Shown here: one piece after another, positions 32,629 to 44,728 of the stretch
How positions within the stretch are numbered: the stretch's first letter is position 1
How the letters are laid out: each line of letters starts with the position of its first letter
DNA from: Sophora flavescens
Taxonomy: Eukaryota; Streptophyta; Magnoliopsida; Fabales; Fabaceae
Length of the DNA stretch: 64,000 nt
Direction of reading: 5' to 3'
Assembly (NCBI GenBank): GCA_030762895.1
Contig: CM061067.1
Span: 103,194,888-103,258,887, forward strand
Program-made: the position numbers and the translations under genes
The notes under the pieces: generated by a model
The model's input: the letters and a program-made list of their open reading frames with translations, nothing else
Databases searched by the model: none
Told to the model about the DNA's origin: nothing

Positions 32629-34424
32629 ACGCGTGTGAGTGCGGTGAGAGTGTAGAGTGAGGTGCAAAAAGCCATGGGGACCACGTGGGAAGTGAAATAT
32701 GAGACATTACTACATTCGGTGCACTGAAGAGAAAAGTGTCGTGTATGTGCAAATAAAATGAGTAAATGACACTGTAGTAGCGTGTCAAAGTGAGAATTTT
32801 TTTTTTACTAACCTTTCCTCTCTCCACTTTAAATCCCTTCAACTTTTCATTTCTCTATCATGGTACATTTCACAACACACTTCCTCTTTCCCGTACTATT
32901 TCTTTTACTCTCAATTACTATTCTTCTCTCAAACTTTTCATCTTTACGGTAAGTTCAATTCCTCAACTTCATTATTTTCTTCTATTCATCTTTTCTTATT
33001 TATCTTTTCTTATTTTTCTTTCTCCCTCCATATGCATTACTGTTCTTCTGTATTTCTTTCCCTCCTCCACTATTTTATTAGTTCTCACTTTTAATATTTT
33101 ATTCTTGTTAAACTTGTTTCATTTCTAGAAGGAGCAGCACACCAAGATAAGCAAGCAAGATTTGGACCTATCCCAAATTCGTGACTGTTGAGGTAAGGGG
33201 AAGATGATCTTTACTTTAGAGGCTTGGAAATGGACTTTATGCATGTCCATGATAAAAGAATAGCTTGGGGTTTTGGAAGTCCCTAACCCAAAACCTCAAG
33301 GAAATCTTAAAAATATTTTTTTTACTCCTCCTCTTAGATTTTTTTCCTTTGATGATGTTTTCATTTGAAGGTGGGTTGTAATAATTTTTCTTCTTCTCTT
33401 TTCTTTCTTTCTGGTCTGTAGCATAAATTCCATTTTCCTGTTGAATGTGTGCTGCGTTTTTTAGGATGAGATATCCTCATATGCTTAGTTAAGGGTTGCA
33501 TGCATGATATATGGTGCTAGTCTTGACATGCATCTAAGTTTTAGATTTTAGAAAATATGAAGGTTGTTGTTTGGCGACCATTAGAATTGATGCATGTTGA
33601 GTTTATGATATAATTATCACTTGCATGTTGATTTTGTGATACACTCATGTTTTGAATGGTAGTTGTTTGCTTACTTGTGAGGTATATATATTTTTGGATG
33701 CTCTTTGGTTAGAGGAATGATAAGAATGTGACCACTAATGTTCATGAGTTTATATATGCTTGACATATGCTACTGAAAAACTCTTAACCCAGATTTGTTG
33801 CTTAAATATTATAGAGAAGACTTTAGTTTGGTAGAAGTTGTAGTTAAGATTTAATAAAAACTTTCTTCATTTTTTTTTAAATTTTTATTGCCATCAGTTT
33901 CATTTTTTTAACCAAGATCATGTAGTGTAACTATTTTAAGAAAGCAACAGTTTTGATGTATTAGCTGGTTGATACAAATGTTACTTATGCCTTATTTCAT
34001 CACATTAATTTTTTTTAGATTCTATCCTATAAACAATTTCTCTTTTACTATTGTTATAATTATTTATAGAAACTTTGTTTATACTGAATTTTTTTTTAGT
34101 ATTTGTTCTACTTGGTATAATTTAAGAAGAAGTCATGATTTTGTATTACAAGTTTGGTCATTTACTGCTATTCTTCTAATAATTTATTTTTCTTTGAATT
34201 TTTTTTAATGGTAAAATCTATAGTTTTAGAATCATAAGATGATTATTTTAGTGTATTAGTTCTTCCAAATTAAATAATTGAATAAATAATACATTAAAAT
34301 AAATGACAATATTTTTTTATTTGCGTCCCGTTACGGTATAAATTGAGAAGAATAAATAGTGTTAATGAATTGATGAAAACTGTAACACCCCGATTTCTTG
34401 ATTAGGGTTTAAGGAAGAGATTAA

Positions 34425-34751
34425 GGGTTGCGTTTGGATAAACAACTTAATTAAGAGCTTATCACATAAGACCTTATCGCATGAGAGCTTATGCCATAAG
34501 TGCTTAAAGAAAGAAAAAGAAAGAAAGGGGCATGAGAGGATTCGAATAGTGAAAAACACGGAGAGGGTGTTTAGTACATAAGCTCTTATAATAATTCCAT
34601 AAGTTTCTCCCAACGACTTATGAAAATAAGTCAAAAACTCCTTATGTGATGACATAAGTTATTTTTATAAGCTCTGCCAAACACACTGCATAAGAGCTTA
34701 TGTCATCAGGTAAGTCAAAAGGAGCTTAAATAAGCTCTTCCAAACGCCACC
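34425..34751. mobile_element. Tourist-like MITE, copy 2
   Basis: This 327-bp copy starts GGGTTGCGTTTGGATAAAC and ends CTTCCAAACGCCACC, flanked by TAA on both sides (34422-34424 and 34752-34754). The 3' LTR has the empty site near 54919-54930. A 3-bp TAA duplication is typical of PIF/Harbinger-derived Tourist MITEs. Confidence 0.92.
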
Positions 34752-35745
34752 TAAGTATGAATAAAGACTTGATCATGTTCATTTGGTGTAAGTTATCTTG
34801 TGTTTCAAGTTGGAGGAGAATCGGAGTTGAAACGGGTCCACTAGTGAAAAATATACATTAGACGGTAAAGGTTTACGTCAGTTAACCAAAAACTAGACGT
34901 TAAAAAGGGGGCGGTGGCAGTTTTGTAAATATCAGACTTCATTAATTCAATTTTAACGTCAGTTGTTTTAAGGACCGACGTTAAAAGTGAAGTGACTCAC
35001 TTTTAACGTCAGTTCAATAAACAACTGACGTTAACAGTGAACGTTTTAACGTCAGTTCTTTATCGAACTGACGTTAAAAGTGAGTCACTTCACTTTTAAC
35101 GTCAGTCCTTACATCAACAGACGTTAAAGGTTATTTTAATAATTTTTTTATCTAGTATACGTACCCATCCGCATTGCCTTCCTCAAAGTTTCAGTTTCAC
35201 AATTGCTTTGATGTTTTGTGTTTCTGTTTTGAAAACTAAAATATATGTGCGAAGTATAAGTTGAATCAATAACCCAAACCGGATCTCATTCATGAAGTGT
35301 AATACAGAATGATACAGAATATTGAAAGGGTTTAAAATTCTATAAAAAGTTACATTGAAAGGGTTTAAAATCCTAAACATTAAAGCTACATCTTATCAGA
35401 GAGTTTTATGAAATATGCCAAAGGGAAAACTATACTCCGAAGGGTGCACTCGATCTGTTTTAGCAATGGTGTTGGAACAGTCACTTGCATCCATTAAGAC
35501 CTCAGAAAACTGGGGGGCATGAGAGAGATCAAGAGAGGCAAAAACAGGTGCACTAGATCTGTTTCAAGCAAAGGCAGTGGTTCTAGAGACTTCCATGACG
35601 GCCACTTGCTGCCAAAGCTGAGGTTTTGGAACTGTGACGTCCGAGCACCACATTTTCCCTCCAGCAGTTGATTCTCCGGAAGGATGATAAGGTGAGCAAC
35701 TCACATTACGTGGTTTACACAAGCTTATCACCCATGTTACGTGAT

Positions 35746-35844
35746 TTACACAACCTCAGAAGTTGTTTGACCATTAAGACAAAGATCTTTGAGTCTAGGA
35801 ATAGGAAGAAAGAGTGATGAAGTTAATCTCCATGGCAGAGCCAT
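35746..35844 (-). CDS. short conserved ORF, copy a of CACTA-2
   Basis: A 32-codon frame starting MALPWRLTSSLFLPIPRLKD, ending in EVV. CTATTTATA at 35879-35888 is the TATA box on the minus strand. Its relatives are described at 14943. Keeping of length and sequence in six copies, although the transposase genes next to them are full of lesions, makes it worth attention. Confidence 0.5.
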   Translation of the reverse strand: MALPWRLTSSLFLPIPRLKDLCLNGQTTSEVV

Positions 35845-36926
35845 ATTGTGAAGCCGAAAATTAAAAGGATGGAAGGAAACTATTTATAGGAGCAGGGGAT
35901 GAAGTTACTAAGCTATTCTGATTTTCTTGAAAACTTATCTATAAACTTAATGCTCATTAAGAGGATTAAGTTACAAGGTGCATGGGTAAGTAGCACAGTA
36001 GTCAAAGGAATGAATGTTTTTGCAGATATCTAAACACTTTTAACGTCAGTTGTTTAAAAAAACTTACGTTAAAAATGTTTTTAAAATAAAAAATATTTAT
36101 TGTTAACGTCAGTTTTTTTATACAACTGACGTTAAAAGTGTGATTTTTACTTCAGTTAAATAAATAGCTGACGTAAATAATCCTATATATTATAAACATG
36201 CAGAATGAATATTGGAAATAATGTAATTAATATACGGGAACTTGACAGTCATAAATTAAGTTGACGTTAAAAATGAGGTGGTGGCAGTTTGTAAATATTA
36301 AATCACTATTTGCGTCAGTTCTATAAATAACTGATGTAAATAATTATGAAACTCATTTCATTGGTTGTCATGTCCCTTTTGTCCCTCTTAACGCGGATCA
36401 CTCCATATAGTGCAGTTTATTTCTAAACCTTTTTTTTAAACAAGTTTATTTTTAATTTTTATTAATTAGCTTGAATTAGTAAACAAATTCTTGTGCAAAT
36501 TAAAATAAATAAACACTTAACATAAAACAAGTTATATGTATAATCAAATCGTATCTCATTGAAGCGATTCATAAGTTAAAATTACATGATTAAAAGATAA
36601 AAAATTTCTGCAACATAGCCCTAAAATATAAAAATGTTTCTGCTTCAACATCATTTTCTTCTCAGTCCTGTCATCAGAAACTCTAATGGATGCATCACCT
36701 CCCTCACTTGAATTCCATGATGCAAAATAAATCCTCAGTCACTAGCAGCGAAAGCAAAGTGAAATGGATCTTTGCATCTTTCTTCTTCACTGGAATTCCT
36801 TGATGCATCGTCTTGAATCCACAGTCACTTGCTTCCAAAGCAAAGTGAAAGGGATGACGGGGATGAAATAAAGTGAGAGAATCACATTACGTGATTCACC
36901 CAACCTTACCCTCCATGTTATGTGAT

Positions 36927-37025
36927 TTACACAACCTCAGAAGTTGTTTGACCATTAAGACAAAGATCTTTGAGTCTAGGCATAGGAAGAAAGAGTGATG
37001 AAGTTAATCTCCATGGCAGAGCCAT
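36927..37025 (-). CDS. short conserved ORF, copy b of CACTA-2
   Basis: A 32-codon frame nearly identical to the copy at 35746-35844; it has LPMPRLK in place of LPIPRLK. Its TATA box TATAAATAG is at 37063-37071 on the minus strand. Confidence 0.5.
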   Translation of the reverse strand: MALPWRLTSSLFLPMPRLKDLCLNGQTTSEVV

Positions 37026-38353
37026 ATTGTGAAGCAGAAAAAATTAAAAGGATGGAAGGAAGCTATTTATAGGAGCAGGGGATGAAGTTACTAAGCTATT
37101 ATGATTTTCTTGAAAACTTATCTAAAAACTTAATGCTCATTAAGAGGATTAGGTTACAAGGTGAATGGGTAAGTAGCACAGTAGTCAAAGGAATGAATGT
37201 TTTTGCAGAAACTAATAAACTTTTAACGTCCATTGTGTAATACAACTGACGTTAGAAGTGTGAGTGTTTTTAACGTCAGTTTCTTAAGACAACTGACGTT
37301 AGAAGTGTGAGTGTTTATTAGTTTTTGCAGAAATTAATAAACTTTTAACGTCCGTTGTGTAATACAACTGACGTTAGAAGTGTGAGTGTTTTTTAACGTC
37401 AGTTTCTTAAGACAACTGACGTTAAATATATGACCTTTAACGTCAGCTTTTACTAACAACTGACGTAAAATGTTGTTTTATTTTGATTATAACGTTTACA
37501 CCCGGGCGGCTTCTGCACTTCTCTGTACGTCTCTTTTCTCTTTTCATCACGCTCAACCCTCACTCTCAACCCTCACTCTCACTCTCACTCTCACTCTGCC
37601 CTAATCGCGAGCTCATCTCCACCGCAACCACCGCGAGGGCTTCTTCGCCACCACCGTGAGGTACACTCTTAACCCCTAACTCTGTCTTTCCCGCTCATTC
37701 TTTGCAATAACTTGACATCTCTCTTTCCCATTCCCGCGCACTAACTCTCCTTGTCCCTCTGCTCTCAGTAACCACATCGAACGTTAGACACCACTCGAGC
37801 TTCCCCCCCACCACCACACGAGCGCCTATTTCTGGTGAGTCTTTAGGGCACATTTTTTATTTTTGGTTTTGAGTGTATGTTGAAACTGTAGTCTCAGTAG
37901 TTGAAACTTGAAACTGTGAGTTTGAGTTGTTTGGAATGTCTCTATTTTTGGTTTTGAGTGTATGTTGAAACTGTAGTCTCATTAGTTGAAACTTGAAACC
38001 GTGAGTTTGAGTTGTTTGGAATGTCTCTATTTTTGGTTTTGAGTGCATGTTGCTCTGCTGGTTGATCTGTCACGACCGTGATGCTCATCACGGCTAGGCC
38101 GTGATCAGTTCTGCCCTTGAGGGTCTGGTTCAGTTGGCACATTACGGCCGTGATGGACATCACGGCCAGGCCGTGACCAGTGCTTGGCACTCTTCAAAAA
38201 CTATAGTTTTCAATCTCCCGTATTGTCCTTATATTGGATACATGTTTTGTATATCTACAGGACCTATCTAGTTATTTTTATTTATACTTCTGTATTTATT
38301 TTGAGTTATAACCTATGTTAATACATATATATTGTTTCTGAACAGGCATACAT

Positions 38354-41341
38354 ATGGATCAATCGGATAGCCCACATGCACGGGAGTACACTGTGGGGGC
38401 TTCGCGAGACCCGATCACGCCTACGCCTGATTCTAGTGTAAGTTTACATGTTATATACTATCTTTAGTCCTTTTTTTTAATGTAAGTTTATAATGTTACA
38501 ACCCTCTATTTTATCATTTTTTTTTGTCCATACAGACATCACAGGCTCATAGGAAACGGGGTAGAGGAAGCCACCTCGTTGAAGAAACTAGAGAAGGACA
38601 GGCAGAGCGGACAGAAGCTTGAGGTGTCCTTCGATGCTAATCTAAATGCCCAGGGACCCCGTGCTAAAGAATTTAATAAGTGGGTGTTTCTACAAGCGAA
38701 GCAGCACGTAAGCATCAACTACAACCACTGGAATGACGTTCCACAGAACGTTAAGGATCAGATTTGGGAGGCTATCACGATATTTTACCTTTACATTCGT
38801 TTAATTTACAGTATTAGATAATTATCCGAGTTATAATCCATCCAGTTGTTATATATGTATCTAATGTGTAGGTAGCTTGGACTGTGCCAAATGACGAGGA
38901 TCATCGTCATAAATGTATGAAAATGGCATCAAAGCGTTGGAATGGGTTCAAGCATGATCTTACCAGGTACTATGTATCTGGGAAGAAGCGGCTTGATGAA
39001 ATGTTCTCGGATTATCCCTGGATTGATCAGGATACTTGGGATATGTTTGTCAGGAGTCGACAGGATGGAGAATTTCAGGTTGGTTGATTAAGTTAATTTT
39101 GTATGCTTATTATAGATCATTTAACTATATTTAATTATGTGTTTTTGTTTGAATAGGCTAAGGCAAATAAGGGTCGGCAGAATCAGGCGAAGAACGTCCA
39201 CCGCCACACCATGTCTCAGGGTGGGTACCAGACTCGGATCGAGCAGATGATGGCGGATAGGCTGAGGGCGAAGCAGGAAGAGCACTCTGCTAGGATTGAA
39301 AGAGGAGAGGTGCCTGAGGGCACACCATCAAGTCCTCCGTCGGACATCGACCGCGAGGATGTGTCCGGTTAGCCGCCGCATGACAAAGACGGGATCTTTT
39401 AAAGGCGATGCCACTCGCGAAGTGGCGATAAGATTGTAAGTAAATAATTAACTCGATTTCAATTGATATTTGTATAGATATTTGCAACACTTTTCACTTG
39501 CACGTTTTTTTCATTTTTTTTTCATTGTAGATGGATCTTAAAGCAAAATCCTCCTAGGGCGCATTCGTCCCTTCTGGACGGCAGGACGTCTTGATGAGTG
39601 CTCTAGGCAAGAAAGACCATCCTGGTCGGGTTCTCGGTGTTCCTGGGAACGTGACCATCAAACAATATTATGGCAAGTCTGCTTCACGAAAGCGGGTGGT
39701 CAATGAAGCATCAATTTTGGCTGACATTACTCAGCATCTCATGTCCAACCCAGCTATTACATCCATCTGATGCAAGGCTTAATATCCAACCCAGAATTCA
39801 AGCAGGCGCTTGCCAGAGAGCTTTCCTCCGTCGGTACATCCCAGGACACCACAGGTCATGCCAACCCTTCACATGTGAGCACAAAAGAGAGTTTTAGTAG
39901 GGCACATGTGGAGGACGATGAGTTGGCAGCTAGGGAGCGGGAGTTCGAAGTCCAACGCCGTAAGCATGAGTTGGAAATGAAAAGGCGTGAGCTTGAGTTG
40001 GACTCCAAACGACGTGAGCTCGAAATGTTAACAAAGGTATGTATTCATTATTAATGTCCAAATTAATCAAATAATTACTTGTGTTTTTTTTAATTATCAA
40101 AAGCTTATCTATTTTATTTTTCCTAAACTGAAGGCCAAGTCGACGTCGGTGTCGCTGTCACCTATCACTCGTTTGTTCTCACTTGGTGAGGATTATGCGT
40201 TTGAGATTTTTGAATGTCCATTGGAGCACGATAGATGGGTGGCACGCCCAGATCAACAGAGGGATATTTTCCTTCCGTGGTGACGATCTCGAAGCGCTTG
40301 CGAAATAACGTCCTGGATGAACAATAATGTTTTCGAGTCTACGGTGCACGTAAGTTAATTTTAATTTTATAACTTATTTATTTTTGGTATTTTTCTTTTT
40401 AATAATTTATTTTAATTTCAATATATATATTATGTAATTAACATCCACACCTTTTCATATCTTAGGTATCTCCATCGTCTTCAGCTTGATAAGGGCGTTG
40501 CATCAGTTCTCGGCTTCTTAGATCCGTCGATCCTTCCGCCCCAATTCTTTGCTTTGCTGGCGATGCATTGAGTAAATACATAGGGAACTTGTTGGGAGAA
40601 AATCGGAAAGAATTATATCTGGCTCCCTAATGTATGAATGACCATTGGCAGTTGTTGGTACTTCACCCGTCTAGGCATACTGTCATATTCTTCTGCTCTC
40701 TCCACCAAGATCCGCCACCGAAGGTGGTGGAAGCTGTAAATAAGTAAGTAACTAATCTTAAATTTAATTTAAGTTTTAATATCAGTTGTTTTTAGTTTAT
40801 TACACACATGATATATGAATTTGTTAATTGATCGACATGATTATTTGTTTATGATAGCGCGCTGAAGGCGAGTAGCATAAGTTGCGCCAACGGGAGAAGT
40901 AGGACTTCTAAGGCTAAATCAAATCCTGTATGGAACATCCTCAAGGTTTGGTAGTTTATTTATCAAATAATTAATATTATAATTACTAATTTATATGTGT
41001 ATTCAACTGACGTTGAAATTAATTTTGTTGGTAGTCTCGATTTCAAATTGACGGGTGGTCGTGCGGCTATTATGTGATGCTTCATATGCTGAACATAGTC
41101 TCCGCATCTATTACGGATAGATGGAATAAGGTAATATTCAAACAACTTGTTAAATTATATATTATAGTTTTTAAGATGACTTGCATTGTGTTATTGTTAT
41201 TATTTGAACGTGTCTAGGCATTTATCGACCAATCGCCTATTCAAGAAGATGAGTTAAGAGACTTGAGGATGCGCTTCGCTGAATTCTTCTTTAAGTATGC
41301 GGCTGAAAAAGGAATTGACAGGATACCTCCGTAATACTTAG
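38354..41341 (+). pseudogene. CACTA ORF2: plant transposase (Ptta/En/Spm)-like with Ulp1-type C48 peptidase domain
   Basis: About ten exons can be traced: 38354-38437, 38536-38780, 38872-39078, 39157-39436, 39531-40036, 40134-40349, 40466-40741, 40859-40948, 41034-41130, 41218-41341. Exons 2-4 encode a TNPA-like domain (EFNKWVFLQAKQ, WTVPNDEDH, WNGFKHDLTRYYV, DWDMF-like block). Exon 5 has a charged coiled coil (ELAAREREFEVQRRKHELE). Later exons form an adenain/Ulp1-like fold: HWQLLVLHPSRHTVIFFCS with the catalytic His, and QIDGWSCGYYVMLHM with Gln and Cys; the usual Asp position looks like Cys. Lesions: a frameshift in exon 2, donor GT changed to AT after exon 2, TAG in exon 4, TAA before the His motif, TAA near the end. 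It should bind the subterminal repeats. Confidence 0.8.
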
Positions 41342-41383
41342 ATAAATAATTTTTTTGTTAGATTTCAGAAACTAATTAATAAC

Positions 41384-41419
<36 letters not shown>

Positions 41420-42224
41420 TTAGATTGGTAGTTTTGTTTTTTAAACATTGGAACTAAAATTTATTTATATATATACATGGGTTTTGGTTTTAAGTCCCCC
41501 CATTGTTCCATTTTTCCTTTGCAATTCTGTAATGTGTGTGATATTCTGTGTTACTGGGATATTTACTAAATGCAGGGATAGCCGAGGGGAGTGATATTTT
41601 AAAATTGAATTAAAAAAAAAAACCTATTAACGTCAGTTGTATCAAACAACTGACGTTAATAGTATTTTATAAAATATACAAGATACACTATTAACGCCGC
41701 TTGTTTATTACAATCGACGTTAAAATTAAACCTTTAACGTCGGTTCTTTATAACAAGCGGCGTTAGTTTTAACAAAATTAACGTCCGTTGTCTTAAAGAA
41801 CGGCGTTAATAGTTTTATGTTTAACGTCGATTGTTTAAAAAGCGGCGTTAATTTTTACAAAATTAACGTCAGTTTTGTTAAAGAACTGACGTTAATAGTT
41901 TTATATTTAACGTCAGTTCTCAACTGACGTTAAAATATTAACTATTAACGTCAGCTGTATTTACGTCAGTCAGTATTCTGACGTAAAAAATCAATTTTAA
42001 CTTACGTAAAAAGCACTTATTGCACTAGTGGTCCAAAACGTAAACAAACGTTAAACCGAGCGATTAATTAGTCAGTTAATTAATTAATTGATAATTATAA
42101 TATTAAAATTAGGTTGGGATTGAGGATAAAAAAAATTTTAGTAGCCTAAAATAATTAAGAAAATATTCCAGTAGGAGGAAGATACCGAAGAAAACACTCG
42201 GTTGTGCCAACGGAGCAACAGGTG

Positions 42225-42330
42225 GTGACCACTTGTCTTACATTAACTATCTAAGTAAAGCATGCATTGACACTTGTCTTCCACTAACTAAAACTAAGTA
42301 AAGCATGCAATAACACTTGTCTTCCACTAA
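42225..42330 (+). repeat. minisatellite in gypsy-2 5' LTR, three units
   Basis: Units of about 40 bp contain CACTTGTCTTCCACTAACTA and AAGTAAAGCATGCAATGA. The matching 3' LTR array has six units. Confidence 0.85.
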
Positions 42331-43868
42331 AACTAAGATAATAATTAAATAAAACTAAACTAGGTAATATAAAAGCAAATGCATGCATGATCATCATCAT
42401 CTTCCCTTATTTTGGGCACATAACCAGAGGAAAAGTGAAGAGAAACTCTCCTAAAGGCATCCATTTTCGTTCCATATATATAAGCTTGAGTTAAGGTGGT
42501 TTCGGTTGTCGGATTTTCAAACCGATCGCGTATTCGTGTTCACTGCTTCGACGTTGTGTCTTTGCATGTCATTTTCGTCAAGGTGAGTCAGTGTTGACGC
42601 CTTTGACATTTGTCCTTTTTAAGTTATTTAAACTCATTCTACTCCTATTCTTAGTCCCAATATCGTTTTCGACACGTTTTAGGCCTTTACGAATTTTTCT
42701 GCGGAAGCAGTCGACCGGGAATTGACCGTGGGAATTGAGGCGAATCTGACATTGCAGCCTACAGCTGCTGTTCTTGTAAGTTTCTATCTCAATTTCGTGC
42801 CTTGATTCAAATTGGCTCATTGATTGGAGCCTTGTTGTTGATTCGGTGGTTGTTTTGGTCTTTTTGGCTGTTTTTGGACCTCGTACGTGTGCTCGGGATA
42901 ATTTTTGGTCCGATGCACATACCGGGGGTGTCAATATCATATTTGAGGTTGTTTTTGGAAATCATGACAAGGTTCGCGTCGATAGCGCAGAGGCAATCGA
43001 AGCGTTTACAGGAAAGTACGCACGTCAGTAAGGTGTGGAGAAAGTAACCGACATCGTCGGGGAGGCAAGCGTAGAATAATAATTATATATGCATGTGTGT
43101 AGGGTGCCCCATACCCTACTAGAATGTCAAATAATCGACAATGGCTACACCAAAATAAATTAATATTTTAATGTTGTCTCGGGTTTAGTGGTTGTAGATT
43201 TATTGACAGTTAACCCGATACTTTAAGTTAGCGATTTTATGTTGATTGAGGTTGTCTGAATTGCATGCTTATGTGCTGTTTGACTTGTACATGATGATAC
43301 ATGATATTTGCTATACTTGGTATGCTGAACATGATTTTATGATTATTCTATTAGTATAAGAGAATTGATGATTGACTGATTGTTATGACGGATATATATT
43401 GTATGGATGAGTTGAGAGTTAACACTGGTAATTCCTTGAGACTGTGGCTTTGAGGCCGGGGATGTATGGGCATCCGCTGTGAGGGTGTGAATTTTTAAGA
43501 AGGTTCCGGTGTTAACTATAGTGACGGTTTTTGCATTGCATTTTTGCCAAGGTGGCGAGCCGTATGACTGGGTGTCATACGAGGTTAGTTGTACTCGAGT
43601 GCGAGTACGAATTACGGAGGGGTCGATCTGTGAAGAGACCTTGGGGATGCAAAACTAGACTCGGGAGGCTCACATTGACCATTAGTCAGCTCCTAATGTG
43701 TCGTGTACCCTAGTAGAGCCTAGTTATCTCGACTTTACCCCGAGTGTCCACGTCTAAGGTTGACTATCTGAGGCGACCCAGATACCTCTGATGGAGTTGA
43801 GCTCACAGAGAGATGCACTCTTATGGGTCACGGCGAGCGAAAAAGTTGGCTAGACAAACTAACTGATA

Positions 43869-43964
43869 TTCCCTAAGCGAAGAGGCTTGATAAGGAAACT
43901 TTTCCTAAGCGGAGAGGCTTGATAAGGGAAACGTTCCCTAAGCAAAGAGGCTTGATAAGGGAAT
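43869..43964 (+). repeat. three hairpin repeats in gypsy-2 5' LTR
   Basis: Three 32-bp units of TTCCCTAAGCGAAGAGGCTT-type sequence each end with GATAAGGGAA, so TTCCC pairs with GGGAA. The same triplet is kept at 57615-57710 in the 3' LTR. Confidence 0.85.
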
Positions 43965-44716
43965 ACCTTGGGGCTGAGACCCGGATGAGAGATATCGACC
44001 GACATGCATAGGAGTGAGACTCCTTAGAGGATTGATTTGAGAGTGAACTTTGAGGATGTACTGTGTTGGTGTGATTTGGAAGATGGTTGCCAATTATTTG
44101 CTGTATGTGTATATGTATATGTGATTATTATTCTATACGTCCCCATCCCCATTTTCTTGACCATGTTCTGTTGCTTATCTCGCTTCTTCCTTTATTCTTT
44201 CTATGTATGTTATCGACACAGTAGATGACCAGCAACTGCAAGGTGGAGACGACAGTGTGGAAGACCTACTGTGATGGCGAGGGCAAGGAGTAATTCTAGG
44301 CGCCCATATAGTCTGTGATATGGTTTTTGTCGGATACGCCAGATAGGTTGTGAGCCCCTGTGAGATTATTTTTCTTTTGGATGTATTTGGAGAGGCGGGC
44401 CGGGTAGCTTTAGGACTTTCTTTGCTTCAGCACTAGTATGTGTATGTACCCTTTTAGTTTCAGTGTGTGCATAGTTTTTATAGGCTATAGTCCCTCTGTT
44501 AGGATAATCTGCACTCATATGGTGACCGCTGTATATATTATGTATATGTGTGTTGGGTTTTACCGTTGTGCATGTTTTATGTTACAAACGTTTTTAATTT
44601 CCACTTCCAAATGATAATATATTTTTGTCTGTAAATAATCGCGATAACGTTAAGTACGGATTAAGGCTTAGTTATTTAGGATCTTCTTTAACGGGACATC
44701 GGGGTGTCTCATTTGG

Positions 44717-44728
44717 TGGTATCAGAAC
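44717..44728 (+). promoter_or_regulatory. gypsy-2 primer-binding site
   Basis: TGGTATCAGAAC occurs just after the LTR end and matches tRNA-Met except GAAC for GAGC. Confidence 0.75.

Larger units (their letters stand above)
4264..34380 (+). mobile_element. Ty3/gypsy element 1 (chromovirus, Tekay-like), heavily nested
   Basis: The element starts TGTAACATCC at 4264. The same sequence recurs at 25183 after a purine tract, so 4264-20601 and 25183 onward are the two LTRs. Between them are a tRNA-Met primer site (20608), gag, protease, RT, RNase H, integrase and a C-terminal chromodomain-like tail, all with stops. Both LTRs are split by later insertions: the 5' LTR by 4791-5697, 5967-18399 and 20132-20566; the 3' LTR by the Helitron 25395-31789, the foldback 31876-32628 and gypsy-2 from 34381. 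The true 3' end lies beyond the window. Without the insertions each LTR is about 2-3 kb. Confidence 0.85.
25183..34380 (+). repeat. gypsy-1 3' LTR (interrupted, partial)
   Basis: LTR blocks are 25183-25394, 31790-31875 and 32629-34380. The last block contains a stretch of about 530 bp (33670-34205) that is absent from the 5' LTR near 18945, so one copy gained or lost it. Gypsy-2 interrupts at 34381 after GATGAAAAC; in the 5' LTR the same point is seen uninterrupted near 19138. Confidence 0.8.
34839..42030 (+). mobile_element. CACTA-2: CACTA transposon with ORF2, TNP2 lost
   Basis: CACTAGTG ends and a GTC duplication (34836-34838, 42031-42033) define a 7192-bp element; the 3' LTR supplies the empty site GGGTCCGAAACG near 55003. 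Terminal and subterminal sequence and the 5' half match CACTA-1 in opposite orientation. The TNP2 gene is absent: CTATCTAGTTAT (38264-38275), which in CACTA-1 overlaps the TNP2 start codon, is joined to sequence that in CACTA-1 follows the TNP2 stop. ORF2 follows at 38354. Confidence 0.93.
34381..44711 (+). repeat. gypsy-2 5' LTR (interrupted)
   Basis: Interrupted by a MITE at 34425-34751 and CACTA-2 at 34839-42030. LTR sequence is 34381-34424, 34752-34838 and 42031-44711. It contains a short minisatellite (42225-42330) and hairpin repeats (43869-43964). Open frames in it (for example 42802-43047) have no known motif and are not conserved as proteins between the two LTRs. Confidence 0.85.

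Noticed and set aside
42578..43047. Open frames in the gypsy-2 5' LTR, with relatives at 55812-56136
   Set aside because: Frames change between the two LTR copies, so they are not protein-coding.
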